From: Fodinibius roseus
GTDB taxonomy: Bacteria > Bacteroidota > Rhodothermia > Balneolales > Balneolaceae
NCBI RefSeq assembly: GCF_900129315.1
Contig: NZ_FQUS01000012.1
Span: 1-64,000, forward strand
DNA length: 64,000 bases
Direction: 5' to 3'
Under the pieces are notes generated by a model. That model did no database searches. It had not been told where the DNA came from and was given only the letters and a program-made list of their open reading frames with translations. Of this stretch, positions 1-8,785 are shown in pieces (position 1 is the stretch's first letter; each line of letters opens with the position of its first letter). Both the position numbers and the translations under genes were made by a program.

Positions 1-589
1 TGGTTATGATTTTAAGCGATCAATCAAAACCTAGCCATGGCCTTTCTTTTTTTCCAATTCCTTACCTACTTTTACAGAAACTAATTTACACAGCGTTCAA
101 GAAAGCGATCGTATATATGATCGAAATTTTCTAAATACATTCATTTTTTACCTTATAATTGCCTTTTTTAAGGCATAGCATAGAAAGGATCTGATAATAA
201 ATGACAGGATATTATTTTTTGACCGCTTCTAATTACTTAATTACTATCCTTCATACTTCAACAATATAGAAACGACAATGTGGCAATTGTCCCGTATCAA
301 ATTCAAAAATCTATGTCTTATCAAAATGAGAGCAGCAGTTACTTATAGTAGGCTTTGAAAACCAGGAATCTTTGTCAAGGTCAAGGCGAGAGGGAGATTG
401 GAATCGCAGCATATCCCATATGTGGGCATTTCAATCGGAAGATAACGCAGATATTGGGCAAAAAAGCGGTTTTGCAATGGCTTCTTGTATGGGAGAGGAA
501 GGCAGATAGGCTCATCCACTTCTCCTATAAAATTTCATGCATTGAATTAGCCCTGATCTGCTTATGTAAACCAAAATTATAAGTAATTC
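1..589. other. Intergenic region at left edge
   Basis: AT-rich stretch downstream of the first gene. I see no convincing gene. Short plus-strand reading frames here have no recognisable domain and run against every other gene in the window. It contains one copy of the minus-strand GGGACAAT motif (286-293), which may belong to a promoter of a gene beyond the left edge. A short segment near 205-230 resembles the region upstream of the sigma gene at about 8575-8590. Confidence 0.5.
284..306 (-). promoter_or_regulatory. Candidate GGGACAAT regulatory motif, copy 1
   Basis: These 23 bases match 7535-7557 at all but two positions. The core read on the minus strand is GGGACAAT. Two other copies of the core lie about 70 nt upstream of start codons in this window, so this copy could belong to the promoter of an unseen gene to the left. 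Function is inferred from position and recurrence only. Confidence 0.3.
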
Positions 590-2950
590 CTACAAATGTT
601 GGTCAATAAACTCAAAAGTTCCCTTGCCATGAATCTTATGAGGGCCATTGAAATATTCGATACGGGCGGCTTCCGAGAGATCGAGCAAATCGTAGTGACG
701 GCGGACCTTGGCAAACTCATAAGCCACCCACTCATCTTTTCCGACTCCATCAAAATGCCCCCGTTCGACCATAAAAGGACGGGGTGCAATCAGTGCAGCC
801 ATTTCAGCATAATTGTAAGTATGTCCCAAATCCCATTCCGGTATTTCATACTCTTTTGTAAAGGGATAGCTGTTATATGCATCAGGTCCGGCATTTGCAA
901 CTTTACGTACCCATTCATTAAAATCACCAGAACATATAGAGAGGGCATATTCCTCAACCAATGCAGGTACTCGCATTGCTGTCTTTCCACCATAGGAAAG
1001 CCCATAAAATCCAATGCGTTCCGAATCAATGTAGGATTGTTCCCCCAACCACTCAACGATACGCTGATGCTGCCCGACCATAAATGAATACAACGACAGT
1101 CCCAATGGATTGGCTTTTCGCTGAATCAGGCGGAAATTTTCTTCCCCTCGGAATAATCCCTGGGGCGCAAACGTGACATACCCCTTTTCTGCCAGCGTTG
1201 AAGCAAATCCTTCATATACTTCATACGCCCTGGTTCCCGGTTCCTTTGTTATCACGTCCTCAGGTCTTCCTTCCAAACCATGTTGACAAACTACAACAGG
1301 CCTCTGAACTCCCTCCTTCACATCTGTAGGAACCAATAATATGCCACTAACCTCCACTTCCGGCCATACATCCAACCTCACATTATAACTGGTCCATTTC
1401 TTGCCCTTCTCCATCACTTCCACCCGCGGATTTGCCGGAACCGAAGGAGACGGAAGACGACCTATAACATCCCATAATCGATTTCTGTGAAATTCCTTAA
1501 TCGGTTTAAGCCCATCACTGTCACACTCAGTATTCCCGGATGTTTTATCCTCCTTCAATGTATCCCAGAATTTTTTCTTGCGAGTCTTTTCGCTCATTCT
1601 AAGTACCTGTTGGATATGGGACTCAATATCCCGTATCGTCCTTTCCTGACGTTTTTTTGCATCTATCCATTTCTCAACTTCAAGAACACGCCGGCTTAAA
1701 TCAATTTCCCCTGATAACTGAACTTCCAGTCCAGAAGCCAATGCACTTACAGCATTTCGTGAAAACGGTGTTTTTAAAGCTGCGCCTTCATCGTCATACC
1801 ACTGCAGATGATTTTGTTCTTTTGGAATTTTCTCAACAGCTCGTTCCCATTCAGCTTTTGCTCTGGTTAGACTGGGCGTAGTGATGCGGCCAGGAGCTGC
1901 TCCCGAACGCCCCTCTGAAACAGGAGGAGGCCCCGTCACTTCAGGGAATTCGGCATGTTCAATAATCAATTTCCGGGGCCATGACATGGAAGCCAATTCC
2001 GCATCACCGAACTGCTTCAGCATGCCAAATACATTACGATAAATCGGCTCTCTCCAAACGTCTTCACGTGAATCAAAATAACCGCTAACCAAAGTGGAAG
2101 TTATGCGCGTATCAAGAGCCGAGGCCAATAAAGCGAGCATCCCGCCCTCACCATAACCTGCCACACCTACAGATCCACGGCTGCCATCGGTTTTAGCAAG
2201 GGATCGGAACCAGTCTACTGCTGCAAAAATTTTCTGCAATTCATAGCCGATAATGTGTCGTCCCAATACAAAACCCTGACGATAAATCCATTCACGGTGG
2301 GGCTGATTCGTATAGCGATCCAATTGCTTATTTCCTGAAAAGGTATCATTTCGGTTAACAAGAGCAGGGATCAATACTTCAAAACCATTTTCCGCAAGCA
2401 AGTTAGCCATTCCGAATCCCGGCTTGTTCGATCCCTGAATACCAGCCGCGACTTCAGGAATTATATCAGCATCCGGCAGCAGGATGATCCGACCTTGTAT
2501 CTCTTCTTGAGGTTTAAGATATAGTCCTTCTGCCCAGAGATCGTTGTATATGCCACCAAGTACTTGCCAGCGAACGGCGCGTATGGTGCATTGTTCCGTG
2601 TCAATTATAAATCTCCGAAGATGGTTACCGGTAAGTGTCTCCATGTTCACCGGGGAGACCCGATCATCTACCACCCCTAACTGATAAGCCAGTTCTTCGC
2701 GTTGAGATGCAATAGATTCGTTAAACTTCATATTGGAAGAGAAATCATACTTCCAAAACCGGTCCCTCCTTTTTTTAAAAGATTGTATTTCAGAATCCAA
2801 AAACCTGTGAACCCCCTCCACCATTATGGAGGCGAGATCATCATCTATACCATCATTTCTCATGGACTGCTGTAAAAGGGAAATTGAACCCGGAAATCCA
2901 AGTGCTGTTCCAAAAAAAGCTGAGGACTTGATAAAGTTACGTCTATCCAT
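590..2950 (-). CDS. Tandem-domain alpha/beta hydrolase (acetyl-xylan-esterase/dienelactone-hydrolase-like)
   Basis: 786-residue secreted hydrolase. The N-terminus carries a twin-arginine-type signal (RRNFIKSS, residues 3-10) with a hydrophobic stretch to about residue 28. Two alpha/beta-hydrolase folds are visible. The C-terminal one has an intact nucleophile elbow GLSYGG with Ser652, a likely acid at Asp734 (GHFDGVG) and a late His (771 or 774, GPHKIHG). The N-terminal one has GYGEGG at 265-270, where the expected Ser is Gly267, so it is probably catalytically dead. Such proteins usually remove ester groups from carbohydrates or act as peptidases; the locus favours a carbohydrate esterase. 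Base composition is AT-richer than the sulfatase genes. It sits last in the run, 86 bp after the beta-helix gene. The ATG at 2950 directly precedes the signal. Confidence 0.8.
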   Translation of the reverse strand: MDRRNFIKSSAFFGTALGFPGSISLLQQSMRNDGIDDDLASIMVEGVHRFLDSEIQSFKKRRDRFWKYDFSSNMKFNESIASQREELAYQLGVVDDRVSPVNMETLTGNHLRRFIIDTEQCTIRAVRWQVLGGIYNDLWAEGLYLKPQEEIQGRIILLPDADIIPEVAAGIQGSNKPGFGMANLLAENGFEVLIPALVNRNDTFSGNKQLDRYTNQPHREWIYRQGFVLGRHIIGYELQKIFAAVDWFRSLAKTDGSRGSVGVAGYGEGGMLALLASALDTRITSTLVSGYFDSREDVWREPIYRNVFGMLKQFGDAELASMSWPRKLIIEHAEFPEVTGPPPVSEGRSGAAPGRITTPSLTRAKAEWERAVEKIPKEQNHLQWYDDEGAALKTPFSRNAVSALASGLEVQLSGEIDLSRRVLEVEKWIDAKKRQERTIRDIESHIQQVLRMSEKTRKKKFWDTLKEDKTSGNTECDSDGLKPIKEFHRNRLWDVIGRLPSPSVPANPRVEVMEKGKKWTSYNVRLDVWPEVEVSGILLVPTDVKEGVQRPVVVCQHGLEGRPEDVITKEPGTRAYEVYEGFASTLAEKGYVTFAPQGLFRGEENFRLIQRKANPLGLSLYSFMVGQHQRIVEWLGEQSYIDSERIGFYGLSYGGKTAMRVPALVEEYALSICSGDFNEWVRKVANAGPDAYNSYPFTKEYEIPEWDLGHTYNYAEMAALIAPRPFMVERGHFDGVGKDEWVAYEFAKVRRHYDLLDLSEAARIEYFNGPHKIHGKGTFEFIDQHL

Positions 2951-3036
2951 AATATGATAAGTTTGCTGAATAAATCATTTTGATAGTGACCAATCGAAAA
3001 TACAGGGTATAAAAGTTTTATTTACACTGGTATTAC

Positions 3037-4494
3037 TTACATTGATTTCTCAATATTGCCATTCATGTGACCAATCGTATCATCAACTGAAAATGAATTT
3101 CCGAATAGATTATTCGTAATCATGTTATCCCTGCCGCTTTTCCAGCGAATAGCAATGGCTTCTTCCCTCCATTCAGCCCGATTTTCTCGTATAATACAGT
3201 CAGACACTTTGCTATCAGACACATTTTCAAGCAGAAGCCCCTGCCTTCCAAAATCAAGAATATTACAATTTGCTACATTCATGTGTCTACTGTCACGGAT
3301 GGTCACGGCAGATTCGATCTCCCCTGCCCCTCGAATATGATTTCCACTTATTATCCCTCCGTCGCAGTCACTAAATAACACAGCCAAATTCCAGTTATCT
3401 CTTCTGGAGGAATGGTAGACAGGATTACGGTCAAACATGTTGTCAGATACGATGAAATTCTCACAGCAATGAACGCGTAAGTTATAGTTATACCCCATCC
3501 ATATCGTATTTCCCGTAATGACAACGCCCCGAGCATTTTGAAGATCAATATTCATGTTAGCATCTGACATTACATTTCCCACAATCGTAATGTTACCATC
3601 TTTGTGTTGTCTTGTATTAGACTGTGCTGCCACTTTCCCATCAATAAAGATATTTGTAGAATCCGGGGCTTCATGAGTGTGCTGAATGGTACACCCCATA
3701 ATCGCTATCTCTCCACAGCTCCCTTTTCGAGATTCAATGTAAATATTTGCAGCCACGTTTGATTCCGCATCGCCCATATTGCCTTCGATATCACAAGAGC
3801 CGATCTGTAAGTTTCTCAATTCCGTTCCCTTCGAGACCACGCCTCCTTTGCTATTGTAGCTGATGTGACAGTTGACAATATTAATTTGGTGGAGATTGAG
3901 ATTATCGAGAAATATCCCTATGCCTCTGTTATCATAGAAATGGCATTCAGAAATAACGACATTGCGATTCCGTTTGATCAGATGTACAGCATGAAATGCA
4001 GACCGTATAGAAGTGCGAGTGACCGTGAACTGGATGGTACCTTCCGCCTGAATTCCAATGGCTTCCTTATGAGCCCCGACAATTTCGATCCCATCCACCA
4101 TGGGAGAACGCTGGTGCTTCCATACATCGTCTTTTACGGTCGATGGATTTGCCGTACCTTCGTGGGTTCCTATAAATCTAAAAGCGGGTCCCTTTCCCTC
4201 CATTAAAATACGAGCTGTCCCATTGCCAAAAATGGAAGTAACCCCCACACTATTAAGATCGATTGTAATGGTTTTGGTAATCCGGTAGATACCTTTCGGA
4301 AAATAGATATCTCCAATACCCGCATCCACTACCTGCTGGATAACAGATGAGGCATCTTTCTTACCATCGTTATATTCCGTAAAATCGGGTACTTCCTGTT
4401 TCTCAGAGGATACAAGTCGGGTGTTGTTACAACCTGCCAAGCCCATTGTAACTGTACCCAGGCCGGCCTTTTTCATAAAACTCTTTCTATTCAT
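3037..4494 (-). CDS. Right-handed beta-helix lipoprotein (pectate-lyase-fold superfamily)
   Basis: 485 residues. It begins NRKSFMKKAGLG, a near-Tat signal, followed by a lipobox (LAGC, Cys near 22), so it is probably a lipid-anchored extracytoplasmic protein. After the signal, the segment with DASSVIQQVVDAG and IYFPKGIYRI is the typical start of the Pectate_lyase_3-like beta-helix, where many polysaccharide lyases, epimerases and glycosidases of this fold begin. The rest is a long run of I-x-G-N/D-x-I rungs. No catalytic residues can be assigned by eye, so it could be a lyase, a GH28-like hydrolase or a binding protein. It lies 111 bp downstream of the cytochrome gene and 86 bp upstream of the hydrolase gene, with similar AT-rich composition to the latter. 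Confidence 0.8.
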   Translation of the reverse strand: MNRKSFMKKAGLGTVTMGLAGCNNTRLVSSEKQEVPDFTEYNDGKKDASSVIQQVVDAGIGDIYFPKGIYRITKTITIDLNSVGVTSIFGNGTARILMEGKGPAFRFIGTHEGTANPSTVKDDVWKHQRSPMVDGIEIVGAHKEAIGIQAEGTIQFTVTRTSIRSAFHAVHLIKRNRNVVISECHFYDNRGIGIFLDNLNLHQINIVNCHISYNSKGGVVSKGTELRNLQIGSCDIEGNMGDAESNVAANIYIESRKGSCGEIAIMGCTIQHTHEAPDSTNIFIDGKVAAQSNTRQHKDGNITIVGNVMSDANMNIDLQNARGVVITGNTIWMGYNYNLRVHCCENFIVSDNMFDRNPVYHSSRRDNWNLAVLFSDCDGGIISGNHIRGAGEIESAVTIRDSRHMNVANCNILDFGRQGLLLENVSDSKVSDCIIRENRAEWREEAIAIRWKSGRDNMITNNLFGNSFSVDDTIGHMNGNIEKSM

Positions 4495-4605
4495 AACAAA
4501 TCATTTTTGGAATCCGGCGAACTTTCAACTTCAGGGTATTTACTGCATTAGTTTATTTCTTGAACCCTATTAAATTTCAATAATTTCAAACTCTTCCCTT
4601 ATCCC

Positions 4606-7335
4606 TCATTGTCCTGTTTCTACCCCGGACAGTTCCTGGCGGGTCCAGGGATGGTCACGTCCGGTGGTCTCCCCGCGCACACTATCTATTGCCTCCGGAG
4701 AAATGGGGCCGGCCCCGTTCCCCCACCGGTTGCGAATGTAGGTCAGGATATCCGCCAAGTCCTCGTCGCTCAGCGTTTTCATCGGCGGCATTTGCAACTC
4801 GCCGCGAAGCCCGTGCAGGACCAGGCGGATAAGCTGCTTCGGGTTTCCGCTGACCCAGCGGGAATTTCGGAGCGGGGCGGCCATCCGTTCCATCCCACTA
4901 CCGTCGGACTGGTGGCAAGAGCCGCAATGGGTCTCGTAGGCCTGCTTCCCCTCCGCAAGGCGTTGCTGGAGGCGCTCTTCACCGGAGAGGAGCGGACGGG
5001 CCGGCAGCGGCTGATCCCACGGCAGCTCGGCCGCCTCTCCCAGCCGCACCGCTACCTGGGCCAGTGCCTCCGAGCGGGGAAACTCCCGGCGCAGCTCCCG
5101 GAGCGTTTGCTGCAAGGCCGGCGGAATCTGCTCCACAGGAGCCCCCTGGTCCAGCCCGGCGGCCATCCCTTCCAGCAGAAGCTCCCTGGCGGCCCGCGTG
5201 GGGGCCATCTCCAGCAGCCGGGCCAGCCGCCCCAGATTTCGATTGCTTACCGCAGGGGTGTAATTGGTACGCCACTCGCTGTAGTCGCCCTTCCCGTCCG
5301 GCATGCGGCTGCGGGGATGCTCGGCATAGGCCATCCAGTTTTTATACGGGTTCTTCCGCGAATAGGAAGGGGAATCGCCCCGCTCCCAAGCCAGACGCCG
5401 GGCCAGCCGGCTGGCCAAGTGCTGCTCAAACAGCGGGGCTTCCCACAGCTGGGGGTGCTCCTCCAGGAAGTCCAGTACCGCATCGGCCTCGCGGCTCACC
5501 ATCTCCTCCAGGGCCCACCACAGCAGCAGCGGTATATGCTTGTCCCCGCAGTCCTCGGGCCGCCCGATGAGTTCCCGCAGAACGGGCAGCGCCTGCCCGG
5601 GGTCCAGCCGGCGCAGGGAGGCGGCCAGCTGGCTGCGCACCTCCGCATGCGGTTCGCTGCGAGCCAGTTCTGTCAATCGGTTCCGAAAGGCCCCGCGCAG
5701 CTGCCGGGTATCGGCCGCCAGGCGGATCGTCCAGGCCCGCACGTAGGGATTCGGGTGGCCGAGCAACTCCAGCGCCCACCGCTGGTCGAGCCCCTCGATT
5801 AAATGGATCGTCCACAGCGCTTCGAGGGCAAGCTGACCCTTTTCACTGGTCGCCAGCTCCCGAAGCCGGGGCAGAACCGAGCGGTCAGCGCGCTGGCCGA
5901 GCAGCCGGCGCGCCTGCTCGCGGTACCATTTACGCTCATCGGAGAGCAGGGCGATCAGCTCCCCGTTGCTGGCCTCAGTCAGATCAAAGGGAGCCGCGGG
6001 CTGGTAATCATCGGGCTGCAGCCGCCAGATCCGCCCACAGGACTTATTCCAGGTATCCACCGGCTGCACATGGTTCATGCGGATATCACACCAGTCGGCG
6101 ATATAAACGGCTCCGTCGGGACCCGCTTTCATATCAACCGGACGAAATCCACGGTCCGGCGTTGTCACCAGCGAGTCGGTATCCACGGTTCGCAGGGTTG
6201 ACCCGTCCTGGAGAAAACGGGACGCCTGCACCCGGTTGGTCAGGGCCATCCCCGAGATATGCTGGCCGTGGTAGCCCCCGAGCCTGTTTTCCTCATAAAT
6301 CAGAAACGTCATCGCAAACCGTTCCGAATAGCCCTCGTGGTCCATGTGGTCGAAATACCCAAAGGCATACGGGGTCGTCAGCGGACCGTGTTTGGCCCAG
6401 CCCTTGCGATAGCGCCCCCCCTGCACCACATGCAGTCCCCGGGTATTCCCGGCATTCGTTCCCATAAACGCGCGCCCCTGGCTGTCAAAATCCAGCGCCC
6501 AGCTGTTACCCCCGCCTTCGGAGAACAGCTCAAACCGGTCGGTCTTCGGGTGGTAGCGCCAGACCACCTGCCCCAGCCAGGATTGTCCGGCCACCTCGGC
6601 GGTGCTGGTACTGCCCTGCACCCCGTAGATCCATCCATCCGGACCAAAGGTCAGGGCATTGGCCACCGAGTGGGTGTCCTCCAGGCCAAATCCTTCCAGG
6701 CGGACCTCCGGTTCGCCCTCGGGCAGCCCGTCTGCATCCTCATCGGGATAAAACAGCAGGTGCGGCGGACTCATGACCCACAGTCCCCCGTAGGCATACA
6801 GCACGCTCGTGGTAATATCCAGCCCGGTAATCACATCCCGGTGGCTATCGTAGGTCCCGTCCCCGTTGGTATCTTCCAGCAGCGTAATCTTGTCGGCTCC
6901 CCGCACGTGGCCGGGCGGGGGCGACAGCTCGCGGTCGTAGCCGGCCCGCAGGTATTGATCGTAAAAATTGATCGTCGCACCGGCCGGAAACGGGTACTGC
7001 AGGTACTGGACCACCCACAGCCGACCGCGGGCGTCAAAGTGCAGATCAATCGGCTGCTGGACCACCGGCTCGGAGGCTACGTGATCCATTTGCAGCCCCT
7101 CAATCACGTTGAATTGTTCCAAAGACGCCTCCGGACTCAGCGTCGTGTCCTCCCCCATCCAGTCCACCAGCCGCTGCCCCCCGTGCTCCCAGTACACCTC
7201 CGCAAACTCTTCTACCTGCGGCGTCCACGGCCATGGCTCCGGCGCTGAGGGACGCTCATGGCAGCTTATGAGCATCATACCAGCAAGAAGCGGTGTAAAA
7301 ACGTTGATCCAACCTGTTTTTGTTCTAATACCCAT
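4606..7335 (-). CDS. PVC-type heme-binding lipoprotein: beta-propeller, HEAT repeats and cytochrome c
   Basis: 909 residues. A lipoprotein signal (LISC, lipid Cys about 25) is followed by an NHL/glucose-dehydrogenase-like propeller (about 80-430), HEAT-like helical repeats (about 440-760) and a C-terminal class I cytochrome c domain with CGSCH at 804-808 and a likely Met ligand in MPPM near 850. This is the architecture called PVC-type heme-binding CxxCH protein, common beside sulfatases in Planctomycetota, Verrucomicrobiota and marine Bacteroidota. Its substrate is unknown; the fold suggests a periplasmic sugar or aldehyde dehydrogenase passing electrons to heme. It is strongly GC-rich, unlike its two downstream neighbours, which suggests a separate origin. 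A GGGACAAT motif lies 73 nt upstream of its ATG. Confidence 0.85.
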   Translation of the reverse strand: MGIRTKTGWINVFTPLLAGMMLISCHERPSAPEPWPWTPQVEEFAEVYWEHGGQRLVDWMGEDTTLSPEASLEQFNVIEGLQMDHVASEPVVQQPIDLHFDARGRLWVVQYLQYPFPAGATINFYDQYLRAGYDRELSPPPGHVRGADKITLLEDTNGDGTYDSHRDVITGLDITTSVLYAYGGLWVMSPPHLLFYPDEDADGLPEGEPEVRLEGFGLEDTHSVANALTFGPDGWIYGVQGSTSTAEVAGQSWLGQVVWRYHPKTDRFELFSEGGGNSWALDFDSQGRAFMGTNAGNTRGLHVVQGGRYRKGWAKHGPLTTPYAFGYFDHMDHEGYSERFAMTFLIYEENRLGGYHGQHISGMALTNRVQASRFLQDGSTLRTVDTDSLVTTPDRGFRPVDMKAGPDGAVYIADWCDIRMNHVQPVDTWNKSCGRIWRLQPDDYQPAAPFDLTEASNGELIALLSDERKWYREQARRLLGQRADRSVLPRLRELATSEKGQLALEALWTIHLIEGLDQRWALELLGHPNPYVRAWTIRLAADTRQLRGAFRNRLTELARSEPHAEVRSQLAASLRRLDPGQALPVLRELIGRPEDCGDKHIPLLLWWALEEMVSREADAVLDFLEEHPQLWEAPLFEQHLASRLARRLAWERGDSPSYSRKNPYKNWMAYAEHPRSRMPDGKGDYSEWRTNYTPAVSNRNLGRLARLLEMAPTRAARELLLEGMAAGLDQGAPVEQIPPALQQTLRELRREFPRSEALAQVAVRLGEAAELPWDQPLPARPLLSGEERLQQRLAEGKQAYETHCGSCHQSDGSGMERMAAPLRNSRWVSGNPKQLIRLVLHGLRGELQMPPMKTLSDEDLADILTYIRNRWGNGAGPISPEAIDSVRGETTGRDHPWTRQELSGVETGQ

Positions 7336-7408
7336 ACTTTAAACTTAATCATTTCTATACTTTTGTGGTCGTACTAAAAACTTAACATCGTATAAAATTG
7401 ATTTATCT

Positions 7409-7416
7409 ATTGTCCC
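7409..7416 (-). promoter_or_regulatory. Candidate GGGACAAT motif upstream of cytochrome gene
   Basis: The motif ends 73 nt before the cytochrome start codon. A copy at nearly the same distance precedes the sigma gene at 8500. It could be the -35 part of a promoter read by the sigma factor encoded just upstream; this is inference. Confidence 0.3.
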
Positions 7417-7534
7417 TTTAATAACAGACGAGAATATCGTTACTATTGAATCCGCAACGTATGAACCAAGGGGTAAGGTATTAATAATGCCCGAAAACTT
7501 TATTTCAGAATGGACCATTTATTAGGTAAGAGTT

Positions 7535-7557
7535 CACAATTGTCCCTTACCAAATTC
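7535..7557 (-). promoter_or_regulatory. Candidate GGGACAAT motif, extended copy
   Basis: A 23-bp near-copy of 284-306 (two mismatches). The conserved part includes both the GGGACAAT core and TTGAATTTG beside it on the minus strand. It lies between the sigma terminator and the cytochrome gene. Confidence 0.3.
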
Positions 7558-7558
7558 A

Positions 7559-7599
7559 ACCAAAAATAAAAGCCAGGGAGGCGTCACCTTCCCTGGCTT
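7559..7599 (-). terminator. Rho-independent terminator of the sigma gene
   Basis: Read on the minus strand: a 10-bp perfect stem (AAGCCAGGGA at 7599-7590 pairing with TCCCTGGCTT at 7579-7570) with a 10-nt loop, followed immediately by a T-rich tract (TTTTATTTTTG). It is about 295 nt downstream of the sigma stop codon. This is the clearest intrinsic terminator in the window. Confidence 0.85.
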
Positions 7600-7894
7600 G
7601 TATAAGGGATACTACAACAACTGTCTAACATGTTTTATCTGTTAAACAGCAACCTTATGGTGATGTACCCGAGGGGTAAGAGTAGCTTCAATCTATCCCT
7701 CAGTGAAGGTTTCTACTTGCAAAGAGGCCCTCTTATGCCCAATGTCCCGGCTTTTTCTCAGAATATTTTTATGAAATCTCATTTGACAAAGACTCGTGCA
7801 ATAATAGTTATGCAGGAATGGAAAAAATCCGGGCGCAAAGAATTAAACCAAGCTGAATCAGCCAGAATAAAAGCATAAGCTTATCACAATACAG

Positions 7895-8500
7895 CTATTC
7901 TTCTTTAATTTTACCGGTCTGTTCACTAATCTCTTTCTTTAACCGCTTGGTAGCTTCATATATAAGATTTCTAACCCGCTTATCGGATATCTCCATTATT
8001 TTAGATATTTCCCCGTTGCTCATCCCGCTGTCCACCCGCAAGAGAAGGGCTTCTTTTTGCCGCGGGGTTAACTGCTGCAGGGCCTTTAGAAATAGTTCCT
8101 GGCGTTTCTTTCGCTCTTCTTTAAAAATAATCAACTCCTCCATCGAGAAGATATGGTCCAGCTCTTCTTCCATAAAGGCGATATTTCGCTCTTGTCTCGA
8201 TTGTTGCCGCTCTTTTTGTCTGAGCAGGATCCGGCGCAGTGATACATACAGATAACCATCTACGGATTGGGGACAAGTCAGCTTGCTTCTTTTTTTCCAA
8301 AGTCGAAAGAAAAGCTTCTGTATCCCGTCTTTAACAGTATCCTCATTGGATGCAAAATGCATTCCATATCGAAAAAGTCGTTCATAACATCGTAGAAATA
8401 ACACAGAAAATGCTTCTCTGTTATCCTCAGTGAATGAAGTCCACAGCTCTTCCTTATTTCTGAGTTTCCACTTATCAGATAGGTTTGACTGATTCAGCAT
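7895..8500 (-). CDS. ECF RNA polymerase sigma-70 factor without adjacent FecR
   Basis: 201 residues. Region 2 begins with FSVLFLRCYERLFRYG and KDGIQKLFFRLW; region 4 has the helix-turn-helix segment LTPRQKEALLLRVDSG followed by MSNGEISKIMEISDKRVRNL. The size and the KxLFFRLW type match the Bacteroidetes-family ECF sigma factors (RpoE-like) that normally partner a FecR anti-sigma factor. Here no FecR follows: the next gene is the cytochrome lipoprotein, beyond a terminator. It may act in trans, be controlled by a distant FecR, or be expressed constitutively. The ATG at 8500 is the only reasonable start. A GGGACAAT motif 68 nt upstream could mean autoregulation. Confidence 0.9.
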   Translation of the reverse strand: MLNQSNLSDKWKLRNKEELWTSFTEDNREAFSVLFLRCYERLFRYGMHFASNEDTVKDGIQKLFFRLWKKRSKLTCPQSVDGYLYVSLRRILLRQKERQQSRQERNIAFMEEELDHIFSMEELIIFKEERKKRQELFLKALQQLTPRQKEALLLRVDSGMSNGEISKIMEISDKRVRNLIYEATKRLKKEISEQTGKIKEE

Positions 8501-8785
8501 ATTAATACATTTCCTGTAGTTCCCTTCGTTTTGCCCCTTCCTGTTTATGCAGAGACTACCCCTTTGAAATTGTCCCGGATATTATTTTTGACAGCAATGC
8601 CCTTTTATTTAATTACTAAAATTAAATAATATTTACAAATACGATAGTGTTATGCCTTTCTCAGCAGGTAGGAACCAGGCACACTATTTTGGACAAATAC
8701 TTCTCTTAGCACTAAACAAGTAGACGCTCTCTTGATACTAAAGAAATGGAGGATGTTATCAACTGACTAAAACAATCTCCCAGAC
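8501..8785. other. Upstream region of orphan sigma factor
   Basis: 285 bp, AT-rich, no gene. It holds the GGGACAAT motif at 8569-8576 and an AT-rich segment at 8577-8640. Confidence 0.5.
8569..8576 (-). promoter_or_regulatory. Candidate GGGACAAT motif upstream of orphan sigma gene
   Basis: Same eight-base core as at 286, 7409 and 7537, placed 68 nt before the sigma start codon, close to the 73-nt spacing seen for the cytochrome gene. Confidence 0.3.

Larger units (their letters stand above)
7336..7894. other. Intergenic region between sigma factor and cytochrome gene
   Basis: AT-rich, about 560 bp. It holds two GGGACAAT motifs (7409-7416 and 7535-7557) upstream of the cytochrome gene and the intrinsic terminator of the sigma gene (about 7559-7599). 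A plus-strand frame at 7630-7878 has no recognisable domain and is not called. Confidence 0.6.

Noticed and set aside
355-582. 75-codon plus-strand frame near the left edge
   Set aside because: No domain or signal, and it starts with a non-ATG codon; not supported.
4609-5802. Long plus-strand reading frame opposite the cytochrome gene
   Set aside because: It is an antisense shadow of a GC-rich gene, rich in Pro, Gly, Arg and Gln, without any domain. The minus-strand frame has a signal, a propeller and a CxxCH site.
7630-7878. 82-codon plus-strand frame in an intergenic region
   Set aside because: Opposite to all genes, no recognisable domain, and no conserved start context; better explained as spacer.
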